Shown here piece by piece: positions 25,007 to 33,461 of a stretch of DNA of 46,165 bases. Origin of the DNA: Verrucomicrobiales bacterium (lineage in GTDB: Bacteria; Verrucomicrobiota; Verrucomicrobiia; Verrucomicrobiales; DEV007); assembly GCA_024638765.1 (NCBI GenBank), contig JAHEJT010000001.1, positions 32,712-78,876 of the forward strand, read 5' to 3'. A model generated the notes under the pieces. The model was given only the letters and a program-made list of their open reading frames with translations, made no database searches and was not told where the DNA came from. Position 1 is the first letter of the stretch, and each line of letters begins with the position of its first letter. The translations under genes and the position numbers were made by a program.

Positions 25007-25031
25007 AAACATGTGTTTCAAACAGTCGTTT
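25007..25031. promoter_or_regulatory. Tandem operator candidate, two AAAC-N4-GTTT sites
   Basis: Two identical half-site layouts occur in a row: AAAC-ATGT-GTTT (25007-25018) and AAAC-AGTC-GTTT (25020-25031), 13 bp centre to centre, ending 3 bp before the tetR start. The position and inverted-repeat form suit binding by two dimers of the TetR-type regulator encoded immediately downstream. Confidence 0.6.
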
Positions 25032-25033
25032 TA

Positions 25034-25744
25034 ATGGCTTCCACCACGACCAGATCCAAACCCGGCCCCCGCCCGGCGGCCCCCACCGCCCCCGATTCCT
25101 CCACCCAGGAACGGCTCCTCGTTGCCGCCGAGCAACTCTTCGCCGACCAGGGCTTCGAGTCCGTCTCCCTCCGCCACCTCACCCAGGCCGCCGGCGTGAA
25201 TCTCGCCGCCGTGAATTACCACTTCGGCTCCAAGGACGCCCTCATCGACGCCGTCATCGAACGCTTCGTCACTCCGGTCAACCAACAGCGCCTCGAAAAC
25301 CTCGACGGCCTGGAGTCCGCGCACGGCGCCGGTAACCCCGTCCCCCTCCGCGATATCCTCACCGCCTTCTTTCAGCCTTTCCTCACGCGGGTGCACCGCA
25401 GCGAACTTTCCCAGCGCCTCTTCTTCAAACTCATGGGCCGCTGCATGAGCGATCCCGGATCGCGCCTCCCGGAATCCACCCTGCCCCTCTTCCGCGCGGT
25501 CGCCGGCCGCTTCGCCCAGGCCCTCCAGCTCGCCGTCCCTCACCTCCCCCAGGAAATCATCTTCTGGCGGCTCCACTTCACCTTCGGCGTCCTCGCCCAG
25601 ACGCTGATGCACAATGAAGCCATGGAACAAATCACCGAAGGCCGCGCCGGAAAACCTTCGCCCGACGAAATCCTCGCGCACATCATCGATTACTGCGCCG
25701 CAGGTTTCGCCGCGCCCCACAGCGCATCCGACACGAAAGTATGA
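25034..25744 (+). CDS. TetR/AcrR-family transcriptional regulator of the efflux operon
   Basis: A 236-residue regulator. The N-terminal helix-turn-helix is VSLRHLTQAAGVNLAAVNYHF (about 45-64), of the TetR type with the YHF recognition end. The C-terminal ligand domain (about 90-225) resembles the CecR/YbiH group (LFFKLMGRCMSDPG; FWRLHFTFGVLAQTLMH). The start is ATG 25034; an in-frame GTG at 25013 falls inside the putative operator and is less likely. Its stop overlaps the outer-membrane channel gene as ATGA, so it is the first gene of the pump operon and is expected to repress it and itself. The ligand is unknown. Confidence 0.9.
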   Translation: MASTTTRSKPGPRPAAPTAPDSSTQERLLVAAEQLFADQGFESVSLRHLTQAAGVNLAAVNYHFGSKDALIDAVIERFVTPVNQQRLENLDGLESAHGAGNPVPLRDILTAFFQPFLTRVHRSELSQRLFFKLMGRCMSDPGSRLPESTLPLFRAVAGRFAQALQLAVPHLPQEIIFWRLHFTFGVLAQTLMHNEAMEQITEGRAGKPSPDEILAHIIDYCAAGFAAPHSASDTKV

Positions 25745-27267
25745 CGACCCGCGCACGCGACTTTTGCTGGAGTGCAGGCTTTCCGGGGCTCCGAAAGCTT
25801 CATGAAGGAAGCAGCCTGTCTCTATACCTCTGCGCCCTCCTCCTCACTTCCTGCACCACGCCCTCGCCCGAATCGCGCACCGGCGAACTCGAACTCGATG
25901 TGCCTTCCACGTGGACCGCTTCCTCCAACAAAGACGCACCCGTCGACAACGCCTGGATCGATCGCTTTGGCGACCGCAAACTCAGCGCCCTGGTCGATGA
26001 AGCGATGGCCAATAACCTCAACCTCAAGTCCGCCGAAGCCCGCATCGCGATCGCCGAGGCCAACGCGAAACTCGCAGGCGCCGACCGCAAACCCACCCTG
26101 GACGGCTCCCTGTCCGGCGGACGACAGAAACAGAATTTCATCGGCTTTCCCTTCGGGGGAGGCGCCGACTCCGCGCCCGACGCCGTCTCCTCCTCCCTCA
26201 GCAATCGCTTCGGCACTTCCCTCGATATCAACTGGGAACTCGATGTCTGGGGTCGCGTCCGCGCCGGGGAATCCGCCGCCCTGGCCCAGCTCGATGCCAC
26301 CGCCGCCGATTACGACGCCGCCCGCACCTCGCTCGCCGCCCAGACCGCCAAAACCTGGTTCGCCCTCATCGAAGCCAGGGAACAACAGGCGCTTGCCAAC
26401 GAGACGCTCAAGATATTTCAAGACACCGAAACCGTCATCCGCGACCGCTTCGAATCCGGCCAGGCGGACGGCAGCGGCACGGGCGCGCAACTGCGACTCG
26501 CCATGTCGGACGTCGCCACCGCCGAAGCCGCTGTCGAACAAACCGGCGAACGCCTCGCCACCACGGTGCGCCAACTGGAGACGCTGCTGGGCCGTTACCC
26601 GGAAGGCTTGCTCAAGGGCACCGCCACTCTCCCCTCGCCCCCCAGCAGGCCGCCATCCGGCCTGCCCTCCGAACTCCTGCTGCGCCGACCCGATTTCGTG
26701 GCAGCGGAACGACGCTTCGCTTCCTCGGGCGCGAAACGCAAGGAAGCCGTCCTTTCCTTTTTCCCGCGATTCGCCCTCACGGGCAGCAGCGGCACCTCCA
26801 GCGAAGATCTCGAAAATATCGTTAACAGCGATTTCGGTGTCTGGAGTCTCGCCGGAAACGTCGTCCAGCCCATCCTCAGCGCCGGCCGCCTCACCGCCGG
26901 ACTCGCCCTACGCGATGCCGAAGAACGGGATGCCCTCTCTCAATTCCAAAACACCGTCCTCCAGGGATTCTCGGAAGTGGAAATCGCTCTCGCCGTCGAA
27001 GGTTACCTCTCCCGAAGTGAAGCCGCCCTCTCCAAGGCCGCCAGCCTGGCGGGAGACGCCGACCAACAGGCGCGCGACGATTACCGCGACGGCGTTGGCG
27101 ATATTCTCACCGTCCTCGCCGCCCAGAACCAGTTCGTGACCGTCCGCTCCCAACTCATCACCGCGCGCCGCCTCCGCCTCGACAATCGTATCAATCTGCA
27201 CCTCGCCCTCGGCGGGGACTTCCGGCCGCGAGGCAAGACCCCTCCCGCCTCGAAAAAAGAATCGTAA
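25741..27267 (+). CDS. Outer-membrane efflux lipoprotein (OprM/NodT, TolC-like)
   Basis: A 508-residue TolC-type channel. The long N-terminal region ends in a lipobox, LLLTSC, with Cys38, so the mature protein starts CTTPSPE. Two OEP repeats follow (LVDEAMANNLNLKSAEARIAI and later the YRDGVGDILTVLAAQNQF end region). The signature WELDVWGRVRAGESAALAQL is typical of NodT/OprM proteins, as is LRRPDFVAAERRFASSG. It is translationally coupled to tetR by ATGA. The n-region of the signal is unusually long (about 25 residues), but no better start exists in frame. Confidence 0.93.
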   Translation: MTTRARDFCWSAGFPGLRKLHEGSSLSLYLCALLLTSCTTPSPESRTGELELDVPSTWTASSNKDAPVDNAWIDRFGDRKLSALVDEAMANNLNLKSAEARIAIAEANAKLAGADRKPTLDGSLSGGRQKQNFIGFPFGGGADSAPDAVSSSLSNRFGTSLDINWELDVWGRVRAGESAALAQLDATAADYDAARTSLAAQTAKTWFALIEAREQQALANETLKIFQDTETVIRDRFESGQADGSGTGAQLRLAMSDVATAEAAVEQTGERLATTVRQLETLLGRYPEGLLKGTATLPSPPSRPPSGLPSELLLRRPDFVAAERRFASSGAKRKEAVLSFFPRFALTGSSGTSSEDLENIVNSDFGVWSLAGNVVQPILSAGRLTAGLALRDAEERDALSQFQNTVLQGFSEVEIALAVEGYLSRSEAALSKAASLAGDADQQARDDYRDGVGDILTVLAAQNQFVTVRSQLITARRLRLDNRINLHLALGGDFRPRGKTPPASKKES

Positions 27268-27269
27268 TC

Positions 27270-28508
27270 ATGAACAAACTGAGCAAGTTCGGTCTCGGCG
27301 TGCTGATCCTCGCCTCGGCGCTGATCGTCGCCATCCTCCTCTTCATCTTCAAGCCGGAAGCGAAAAAAACGCCTCCCCAACAGATCATCCCCACGGTCGA
27401 GGTGCAGGCAGCGCGCCCCGTCGAAATCGAACTGACCATTCCCTCCCAGGGCATCATCGAGCCCATCACCAAGACCCAGGCGGCAGCTGAAGTCGCGGGG
27501 CGCGTCATCTCGGTCTCACCCAAATTCGAAGCCGGCGAAAGTTTTCGACAAGAGGAAGTGCTCCTGGAGATCGATCCCGCCGATTACAAAGCGGCCCTCG
27601 CCACCGCCGAGGCATCGCTGGCCGACGCCAGGCTCAACCTGGAACTCGAAAAAGCCAAGGCCGACCAGGCCGCGCGCGACTGGCAAAAGCTGGGTTCCGA
27701 CAAACCGCCCACCGACCTGGTCCTGCGCAAACCCCACCTCCTCAGCGCCCAGGCGCACGTGGACTCGGCGCTGGCCGGGGTCGAAAAAGCGCGCAATGAT
27801 CTCGAGCGCACCAAGCTCCGCGCCCCTTACAACGGAAGGATCAAATCCACTTCGACTGATCTAGGATCTTACGCCACCCCGGGTGCTCCTCTAGCGGAAC
27901 TCTACGCCACCGATACCCTGGAAATTCGATTGCCGGTGTCCCTTGGGGATTATGCCTTCGTCGGAAAAATCGATAACGAAGGAAACAAGCACCCCCGCGT
28001 CGTGCTCTACACCGAGGTCGCCGGGGAACGCTACGATTGGGATGCCAAGGTAGTCCGCACCGAAGGCCAGGTCGATCGCGCCAGCCGCTCCATTTACCTC
28101 GTCGCGCGAATGGACACCGCCGCCATCGCGGAGAAATATGGCAACGTCGCCGTGGACGTCCTCGCACCCGGTCTCTTCGTCAAAGCGGACGTCCAGGGCA
28201 GCACCCTGCGCGATGTCTTCAGAGTCCCCCGCAAGGCATTTTACCAGCCGGACACCGTCGTCATGATCGATGTCGAAGACCGCCTCTTCTTCCGGCCGGT
28301 CACGGTCCTCCGCAGCGATGGCAAAGACCTCCTGGTGTCCTCGGATTACCTGGAAACTCCCGACGGCCCCCACGGAATCGCACCCGGCGATCGCATCTGC
28401 CTCACCGCCCTCGATACTGTCGTGGAAGGCATGAAGGTCAATATCCTCGAATCCGAGAAACTGCCCGGCGACGGAGAAATCACCGCCCTCGACCCACCGC
28501 AATCCTGA
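27270..28508 (+). CDS. RND efflux periplasmic adaptor (HlyD/AcrA family)
   Basis: A 412-residue membrane-fusion protein, 2 bp after the channel gene. The N-terminal anchor is about 8-27. The barrel-sandwich hybrid (lipoyl-like) region has EVAGRVISVSPKFEAGESF and TKLRAPYNGRIKSTSTDLGS, flanking an alpha-hairpin (ALATAEASLADARLNLELEK). The beta-barrel and membrane-proximal domains follow. It links the inner-membrane pump to the channel. The next gene, the pump, is 152 bp away, across a palindromic element, in an otherwise tightly packed operon. Confidence 0.93.
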   Translation: MNKLSKFGLGVLILASALIVAILLFIFKPEAKKTPPQQIIPTVEVQAARPVEIELTIPSQGIIEPITKTQAAAEVAGRVISVSPKFEAGESFRQEEVLLEIDPADYKAALATAEASLADARLNLELEKAKADQAARDWQKLGSDKPPTDLVLRKPHLLSAQAHVDSALAGVEKARNDLERTKLRAPYNGRIKSTSTDLGSYATPGAPLAELYATDTLEIRLPVSLGDYAFVGKIDNEGNKHPRVVLYTEVAGERYDWDAKVVRTEGQVDRASRSIYLVARMDTAAIAEKYGNVAVDVLAPGLFVKADVQGSTLRDVFRVPRKAFYQPDTVVMIDVEDRLFFRPVTVLRSDGKDLLVSSDYLETPDGPHGIAPGDRICLTALDTVVEGMKVNILESEKLPGDGEITALDPPQS

Positions 28509-28529
28509 ATCAAATTGGAATAAAGACAA

Positions 28530-28637
28530 TGTAGCCGCGCTCAGCCTGCCCGTCGAAGCCTTGGCGAAGACGGGTCAGAGCGTGGTCCGCATACCCGCCC
28601 CCAACCAACCGTCCACCGTCTTACGACGGCGGCTACA
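28530..28637. repeat. Family B paired palindrome, copy 3, with an inserted family F hairpin, inside the efflux operon
   Basis: The left arm starts TGTAGCCGCGCTC (28530) and the right arm ends GACGGCGGCTACA (28637). The loop GTAA of copies 1 and 2 is replaced by about 36 bp that form a hairpin of their own, CCCGTC (28549-28554) with GACGGG (28569-28574) around GAAGCCTTGGCGAA. The 21 bases before it match the flank of copy 1 with one mismatch. Confidence 0.88.
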
Positions 28638-28660
28638 CCCAAAAATCCCCCGCCCACCCC

Positions 28661-31600
28661 ATGGAAAACATCATCTACTGGTTCGCGAAAAACCACGTCG
28701 CCGCCAATTTCATGATGGCGATCATCCTGGTCATGGGCTTCTCCACCTGGGGAAAACTTAAAAAGGAAATTTTTCCCGAGACTGCAATCGATGCCGTCCT
28801 CATCAACGTCCCCTTCCCAAACGCCAGCCCGGAGGAAGTGGAAAAAGGAATCGTCTTGCCCATCGAAGAAGCCATCGAAGATCTCGAGGGCATCGAACGG
28901 ATCACCTCGACCGCAGCCCAGGGCATGGGCGCCGTAACCGTAGAAGCCGCGAGCGGCCACGATGTCCGTGATCTCATGGACGACGTCAAAACCCGCGTCG
29001 ACGCCATCGACAATTTCGCGGAGGAAGCGGAGGAACCGGTCCTCGAAGAACTCATCATCAAGGCCAATGTCCTCAGCGTCGCCGTCTCCGCCGATACCGA
29101 CGAAGCCACCCTGCGCCGCCTCGCGGAACGCGTCCGGGACGAATTGCTGCTCCTCGAAGACGTCAACCAGGTCGAAATCGGCGGCGCGCGTCCCTACGAA
29201 ATCTCTATCGAAGTCTCGGAAGCCACCCTTCGCGAACTGGGCATCACCTTCGACCAGGTCGCCAATGCCGTGCGCGCTTCTTCTCTCGATCTCCCCGGCG
29301 GCTCGATTCGCACCGAGGGAGGCGAAGTCCTCATCCGCACGGAGGCCAAGCGTTACACGGCGGAGGAATTCGCAGAGATCACTGTCGTCACCCGGCCCGA
29401 TGGCTCCCGTGTCAAGCTGCACGACGTCGCCGTCATTATCGACGGTTTTGAGGAGGTCGATCTCGACAACCGCTTCGACGGCAAACCCTCCATCCTTGTA
29501 AATGTTTACCGCACCGGCGATCAGGACACCCTCGAAGTCGCCGCCGCCGCCAAAGATTTCGTCTACCAGCAAGCGCCGCGCATCATGCCGGATGGCGTCA
29601 GCCTGGAGATCTGGAAGGACGACTCCCTCTTCCTCAAGGGGCGCATGGATCTCCTCAAAAAGAACGGCCTTCTCGGACTGACCCTCGTCTTCCTGGTCCT
29701 CGCCCTCTTCCTGCGCCCCAGCCTCGCATTCCTTGTCGCCATCGGTATCCCCGTCTCCTTTGCAGGCGCCCTCATGGTCATGCCCTGGACCGGCATCTCC
29801 ATTAACATGATCTCCCTCTTCGCGTTTATCCTGGTCCTCGGAATCGTCGTGGACGACGCCATCGTCGTCAGCGAAAGCGTCTTCCGCCGGCTCCGCAAAG
29901 GCGAGGACCCCGCCCTCGCCGCGCCCGCGGGCACCCATGAGGTCGGCGTGGTCGTAACCTTCGGCGTGCTCACCACCGTGGTGGCGTTCACCCCCATGCT
30001 CGGCCTCAGCGGCGTCAGCGGAAAAATCTGGCCCAACATCCCCTGGATCGTCATCCCCACCCTCCTCTTCTCCCTGGTCCAGTCGAAACTCGTCCTTCCC
30101 GCCCACCTCTCTTACCTCCGCCCCAGTGATCCGGACCGCGCCGAGTCGAAATTCATCCGGTTCCAGCACAAGTTTTCTCACGGCCTGGAACGCTTCGTGG
30201 AATGGTTTTACCGGCCGCTCCTCCGGGTCGTCCTCCACAGCCGATACGTGGTCCTCTGTGCCTTCATCGGGGTCCTCGCTGTCACCTTCGCCATCGTGGG
30301 ATCGGGACTCATCCGCTTCCAGTTCTTCCCGGAAGTCGAGGCCGACGTCGTCAGCGCCAAACTGGAGATGCCCAACGGCGTCCCCTTCGAAACCACGAAG
30401 CGGGCCGTCGCCCAGATCGAGGCGGCCGCCTTCAAACTCAACGATCTTTACAAGGACAAAGACGGAAACCCCATCATCTTCCACATGCTCGCCACTTCCG
30501 GCGCCCACCCCTTCCAGACCGGGTTCGTCGTCGGAGGTCCGCCCCAGGCCACTCACCTCGGCGAAATCACCCTCGAACTCCGTCCCTCCGCGAAACGCGA
30601 CGTCACCGCCGTGGAAATAGCCACCAAATGGCGGGAACTCACCGGCCCCATCCCCGGCGCCGTGGAACTGGTCTTCCAAAGCCAGGCCGCCGGCGGCGGC
30701 AACGCCATCGACCTGGAAATATCCGGGCCCAATCTCGAGCGACTGGAAGCAGCCGCCGAAATCATCAAGGAAGGCCTCGCCGGATACACCGGCGTTATCG
30801 ACATCGCCGACAGCAATCGCCGCGGCAAACGCGAGATCAAACTCGATATCCTCCCCGGCGGCGAAGCCCTTGGCCTGCGGCTCGGGGATGTCGCCCGCCA
30901 GGCACGACAGGGATTCTACGGCGAGGAAGCCCAGCGCATCCAGCGGGGGCGCGACGAAGTCAAAGTCATGGTCCGTTACCCCCGCGAAGAACGCGAAACC
31001 GTCGAAAATCTTAACAACACCAAAATCCGCACCTTCGACGGCACCGAGGTGCCCTTCGGGGAAGTCGCCGAAGCCCGCTTCGGACGTTCTTATGCCACGA
31101 TCCGGCGGGCCGACCGGCGCCGCGCCATCACCATCAGCGCCGACGTGGACAAAACGAAAGCCAATGCGAGAGAAGTGGTCGCCTCGCTGGCTGCCGAGGT
31201 CTTTCCCGTGGTCAAACAAAGGTATCCCGAGATATCCTTCAACTTTCAGGGCGAACAAAAAGACCAGCGACAATCCATCCAGGAAATCGGCCAGGGCATG
31301 GTGGTCGCGCTGTTCGTGATCTACATCCTCATGGCCATCCCGCTGCATTCCTATATCCAGCCCATCATCGTCATGTCGGTGATTCCCTTCGGTCTCGTCG
31401 GCGCCGTCGTCGGCCACATCATCATGGGCATGCCGCTGAGCATCATGTCGATGTGCGGCATCGTCGCGCTCGCCGGCGTCGTGGTGAATGACAGCCTCGT
31501 CCTCGTCGATTACGTCAACCGCCACCGCGACGACGGTCACGGATTGATCAGCGCCGTCTGGGAAGCGGGTGCAGTGCGCTTCCGGCCCATCATTCTCACC

Positions 31601-31828
31601 TCGCTGACCACCTTCGCGGGACTGACCCCGATGCTCCTGGAAACGGATATGCAGGCGCGCTTCCTCATCCCCATGGCTGTCTCCCTCAGCTTCGGCATCC
31701 TCTTCGCAACCACCATCACGCTCCTCCTGGTCCCCTGCGTTTACCTCATCCTCGACGACATTCGCAAACTCGGCGGACGCCTCCTCCTCAAGCAGGCGCC
31801 CGACGCAGATACCGCCACGGCTTCATAG
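28661..31828 (+). CDS. RND multidrug efflux transporter (HAE-1-like)
   Basis: A 1055-residue resistance-nodulation-division pump of the inner membrane, driven by protons. Two repeats of one plus five membrane segments and large periplasmic loops are evident. The proton-relay pair D398-D399 is in GIVVDDAIVVSESVFRR of TM4. The first periplasmic porter region has FPNASPEEVEKGIVLPIEEA. The second half has MAIPLHSYIQPIIVMSVIPF, then CGIVALAGVVVNDSLVLVDY. Full length and intact. Substrates cannot be read from sequence. Downstream is a strong family C hairpin, then the mscS-like gene. Confidence 0.95.
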   Translation: MENIIYWFAKNHVAANFMMAIILVMGFSTWGKLKKEIFPETAIDAVLINVPFPNASPEEVEKGIVLPIEEAIEDLEGIERITSTAAQGMGAVTVEAASGHDVRDLMDDVKTRVDAIDNFAEEAEEPVLEELIIKANVLSVAVSADTDEATLRRLAERVRDELLLLEDVNQVEIGGARPYEISIEVSEATLRELGITFDQVANAVRASSLDLPGGSIRTEGGEVLIRTEAKRYTAEEFAEITVVTRPDGSRVKLHDVAVIIDGFEEVDLDNRFDGKPSILVNVYRTGDQDTLEVAAAAKDFVYQQAPRIMPDGVSLEIWKDDSLFLKGRMDLLKKNGLLGLTLVFLVLALFLRPSLAFLVAIGIPVSFAGALMVMPWTGISINMISLFAFILVLGIVVDDAIVVSESVFRRLRKGEDPALAAPAGTHEVGVVVTFGVLTTVVAFTPMLGLSGVSGKIWPNIPWIVIPTLLFSLVQSKLVLPAHLSYLRPSDPDRAESKFIRFQHKFSHGLERFVEWFYRPLLRVVLHSRYVVLCAFIGVLAVTFAIVGSGLIRFQFFPEVEADVVSAKLEMPNGVPFETTKRAVAQIEAAAFKLNDLYKDKDGNPIIFHMLATSGAHPFQTGFVVGGPPQATHLGEITLELRPSAKRDVTAVEIATKWRELTGPIPGAVELVFQSQAAGGGNAIDLEISGPNLERLEAAAEIIKEGLAGYTGVIDIADSNRRGKREIKLDILPGGEALGLRLGDVARQARQGFYGEEAQRIQRGRDEVKVMVRYPREERETVENLNNTKIRTFDGTEVPFGEVAEARFGRSYATIRRADRRRAITISADVDKTKANAREVVASLAAEVFPVVKQRYPEISFNFQGEQKDQRQSIQEIGQGMVVALFVIYILMAIPLHSYIQPIIVMSVIPFGLVGAVVGHIIMGMPLSIMSMCGIVALAGVVVNDSLVLVDYVNRHRDDGHGLISAVWEAGAVRFRPIILTSLTTFAGLTPMLLETDMQARFLIPMAVSLSFGILFATTITLLLVPCVYLILDDIRKLGGRLLLKQAPDADTATAS

Positions 31829-31893
31829 CGGAGAACGAAAGGAGAACGAACCTCCCAGCTCGTTCTGAACGAACCGGGAGGTTCGTTCTCCGG
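31829..31893. repeat. Family C palindrome, copy 2, directly after the RND stop
   Basis: GGAGAACGAACCTCCC (31841-31856) pairs perfectly with GGGAGGTTCGTTCTCC (31876-31891), a 16-bp stem. It begins with the base after the pump stop codon. It could serve as an RNA 3' end or stabiliser, though no T-run follows. Confidence 0.85.
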
Positions 31894-31936
31894 CGCGCCA
31901 TCCCGCCGACGCCCCTCTGTCATCCCATCCCCCCGT

Positions 31937-32102
31937 GTGTCATCCCGAGCGGAGTCGAGGGATCCCTCTAACCACCCAAGATCTACGATCTGACATCGCA
32001 GCTTAGAATCTTCCCCGGCACCCTTGGACGATTGGAGAGACAAGGTCCAGCGATTGCCTCGCCTGCATCGTGAGATCCCTCGACTCCGCTCGGGATGACA
32101 AA
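31937..32102. repeat. Family A REPIN-like paired palindrome, copy 3
   Basis: Left arm 31937-31969 (GTCATCCCGAGCGGAGTCGA, then GGGATCC) and right arm 32072-32102 (GAGATCCCTCGACTCCGCTC, then GGGATGACAAA). An extra left tip, CTGTCATCCC, lies 20 bp upstream at 31918. Read through, the right arm encodes RSLDSARDDK, a frequent artefact at the start of over-extended gene models. Confidence 0.92.
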
Positions 32103-32165
32103 AAGGTGGCCTTGGCAACCTGCTTAAACTATGAACCATTAACGCCGGCGCAAGCCGGCCACCTC

Positions 32166-33407
32166 ATGCTCCCGAAACTCGAATCCCTCCTCACCAACGC
32201 CGGCCTCGCCGAAACCCTGGTCCCGTTGGCCTCACGCGCCATCGCATTCCTCCTCCTCCTTCTCGCCTCGTTTATTGCCTATTACCTCGTCAAGCGAGTC
32301 CTCCTTCGCGTCGTCGGGTCATTCGTGAAACGCACCCCGTGGACCTGGGACGACAAAATCCTCGAGAGCAAAGTCTTCGCCTGGAGCGCCAATCTCGTCC
32401 CCGCGCTCCTCGTCTATCTCCTCGCCCCCGCCGCCCTGGAAGGCTTCGAACAGGCCATCGGCGTCGTCCGTGGCGCCGCCAGGATCTACCTGATCATCAT
32501 GGCGGTCCTCACCCTCGATTCGCTCATTAACGCCGGGCTTCTCATTTACAACGGGTTCCCCATTTCCCGGGAGGTCCCGCTCAAGATCTTCGCCCAGGTC
32601 GCCAAGATCATCCTTTACCTCATCGGTGTCATCGTCATTTTTTCAGCCCTCCTCGGCAAGAGCCCCACCGTTCTCCTCGGCAGCATGGGCGTCCTCGCGT
32701 CGGTCCTCATGCTGGTGTTCAAGGATTCCATTCTCGGCTTCGTCGCCGGCCTCCAGCTCTCCGGCAACAAAATGCTCTCCAAGGGCGACTGGATCGAAAT
32801 GCCCAAGTACGGCGCCGACGGCAACGTCATCGACGTCGCCTTGACCACCGTCAAAGTCCGCAATTGGGACAACACCATCACTACCGTCCCCACCTACGCC
32901 CTTATCTCGGATTCTTTCAAAAACTGGCGCGGCATGTCGGAATCCGGCGGACGCCGCATCAAGCGGAGCATCCTCGTCGACATGAGCACCATCAGGCTGG
33001 CCACCCCGGAAATGCTGGAGCGCTTCTCGAAAATCCAGCACATCGCCGAGTACATTGCCGAAAAGAAAAAGGCGCTTGCCGAGTGGAACCTGGAGAAAGG
33101 TTTTTCCGGGGACGATACCGTCAACAGCCGCCGCCTCACCAACGTGGGCACCTTCCGCGCCTACATCGAAGCTTACCTGAAACACCATCCCCGGATCAGC
33201 CAGGATCTGACCCTGCTGGTGCGCCAACTGCAGCCCGCCGAGCACGGGCTCCCCATCGAGATCTACTGTTTTTCCAGCGACAAGAACTGGATCAATTACG
33301 AGGCCATCCAATCGGATATCTTCGATCACATCCTCGCCGTGGCCCCCGAGTTCGACCTCCGCATCTTCCAGAACCCCAGCGGAGCGGATTTTCGCGAACT
33401 AAAGTAG
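32166..33407 (+). CDS. MscS-family mechanosensitive channel, YbdG-like
   Basis: A 413-residue channel protein. About five membrane segments lie in the first 190 residues. The pore-lining MscS segment is LLGSMGVLASVLMLVFKDSI. The beta domain has MPKYGADGNVIDVALTTVKVRNWDN, and TYALISDSFKNWRGMSESGG and GRRIKRS are close to E. coli YbdG, the miniconductance channel, which has similar length (415). It opens in membrane tension during osmotic downshock. The start is ATG 32166, because upstream codons are translated repeat DNA. The stop codon is part of the following palindrome. Confidence 0.92.
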   Translation: MLPKLESLLTNAGLAETLVPLASRAIAFLLLLLASFIAYYLVKRVLLRVVGSFVKRTPWTWDDKILESKVFAWSANLVPALLVYLLAPAALEGFEQAIGVVRGAARIYLIIMAVLTLDSLINAGLLIYNGFPISREVPLKIFAQVAKIILYLIGVIVIFSALLGKSPTVLLGSMGVLASVLMLVFKDSILGFVAGLQLSGNKMLSKGDWIEMPKYGADGNVIDVALTTVKVRNWDNTITTVPTYALISDSFKNWRGMSESGGRRIKRSILVDMSTIRLATPEMLERFSKIQHIAEYIAEKKKALAEWNLEKGFSGDDTVNSRRLTNVGTFRAYIEAYLKHHPRISQDLTLLVRQLQPAEHGLPIEIYCFSSDKNWINYEAIQSDIFDHILAVAPEFDLRIFQNPSGADFRELK

Positions 33408-33461
33408 GACAGGCATCCTGCCTGTCCCCTGCCCAGAAGACAGGCAGGATGCCTCTCCTAC
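33404..33461. repeat. Family D palindrome (GGATGCC type) spanning two convergent stop codons
   Basis: GTAGGACAGGCATCCTGCCT is the start of the left arm (33404-33426). GACAGGCAGGATGCC, then TCTCCTAC, is the right arm (33439-33461). The TAG of the mscS gene (33405-33407) and the TAG of the NUDIX gene (complement of 33458-33460) both lie inside the arms. Likely acts as a bidirectional end. Confidence 0.88.

Noticed and set aside
28541-31540. A 999-codon open frame on the minus strand opposite the RND pump gene
   Set aside because: Its composition is that of an antisense shadow of a GC-rich gene (long runs of Asp/Glu/Gly/His), it has no family similarity, and the plus strand encodes an intact full-length pump.
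32070-32165. Extended N-terminus for the MscS-like channel
   Set aside because: The upstream codons translate the right arm of a family A repeat (RSLDSARDDK), and the YbdG-like similarity starts after ATG 32166.
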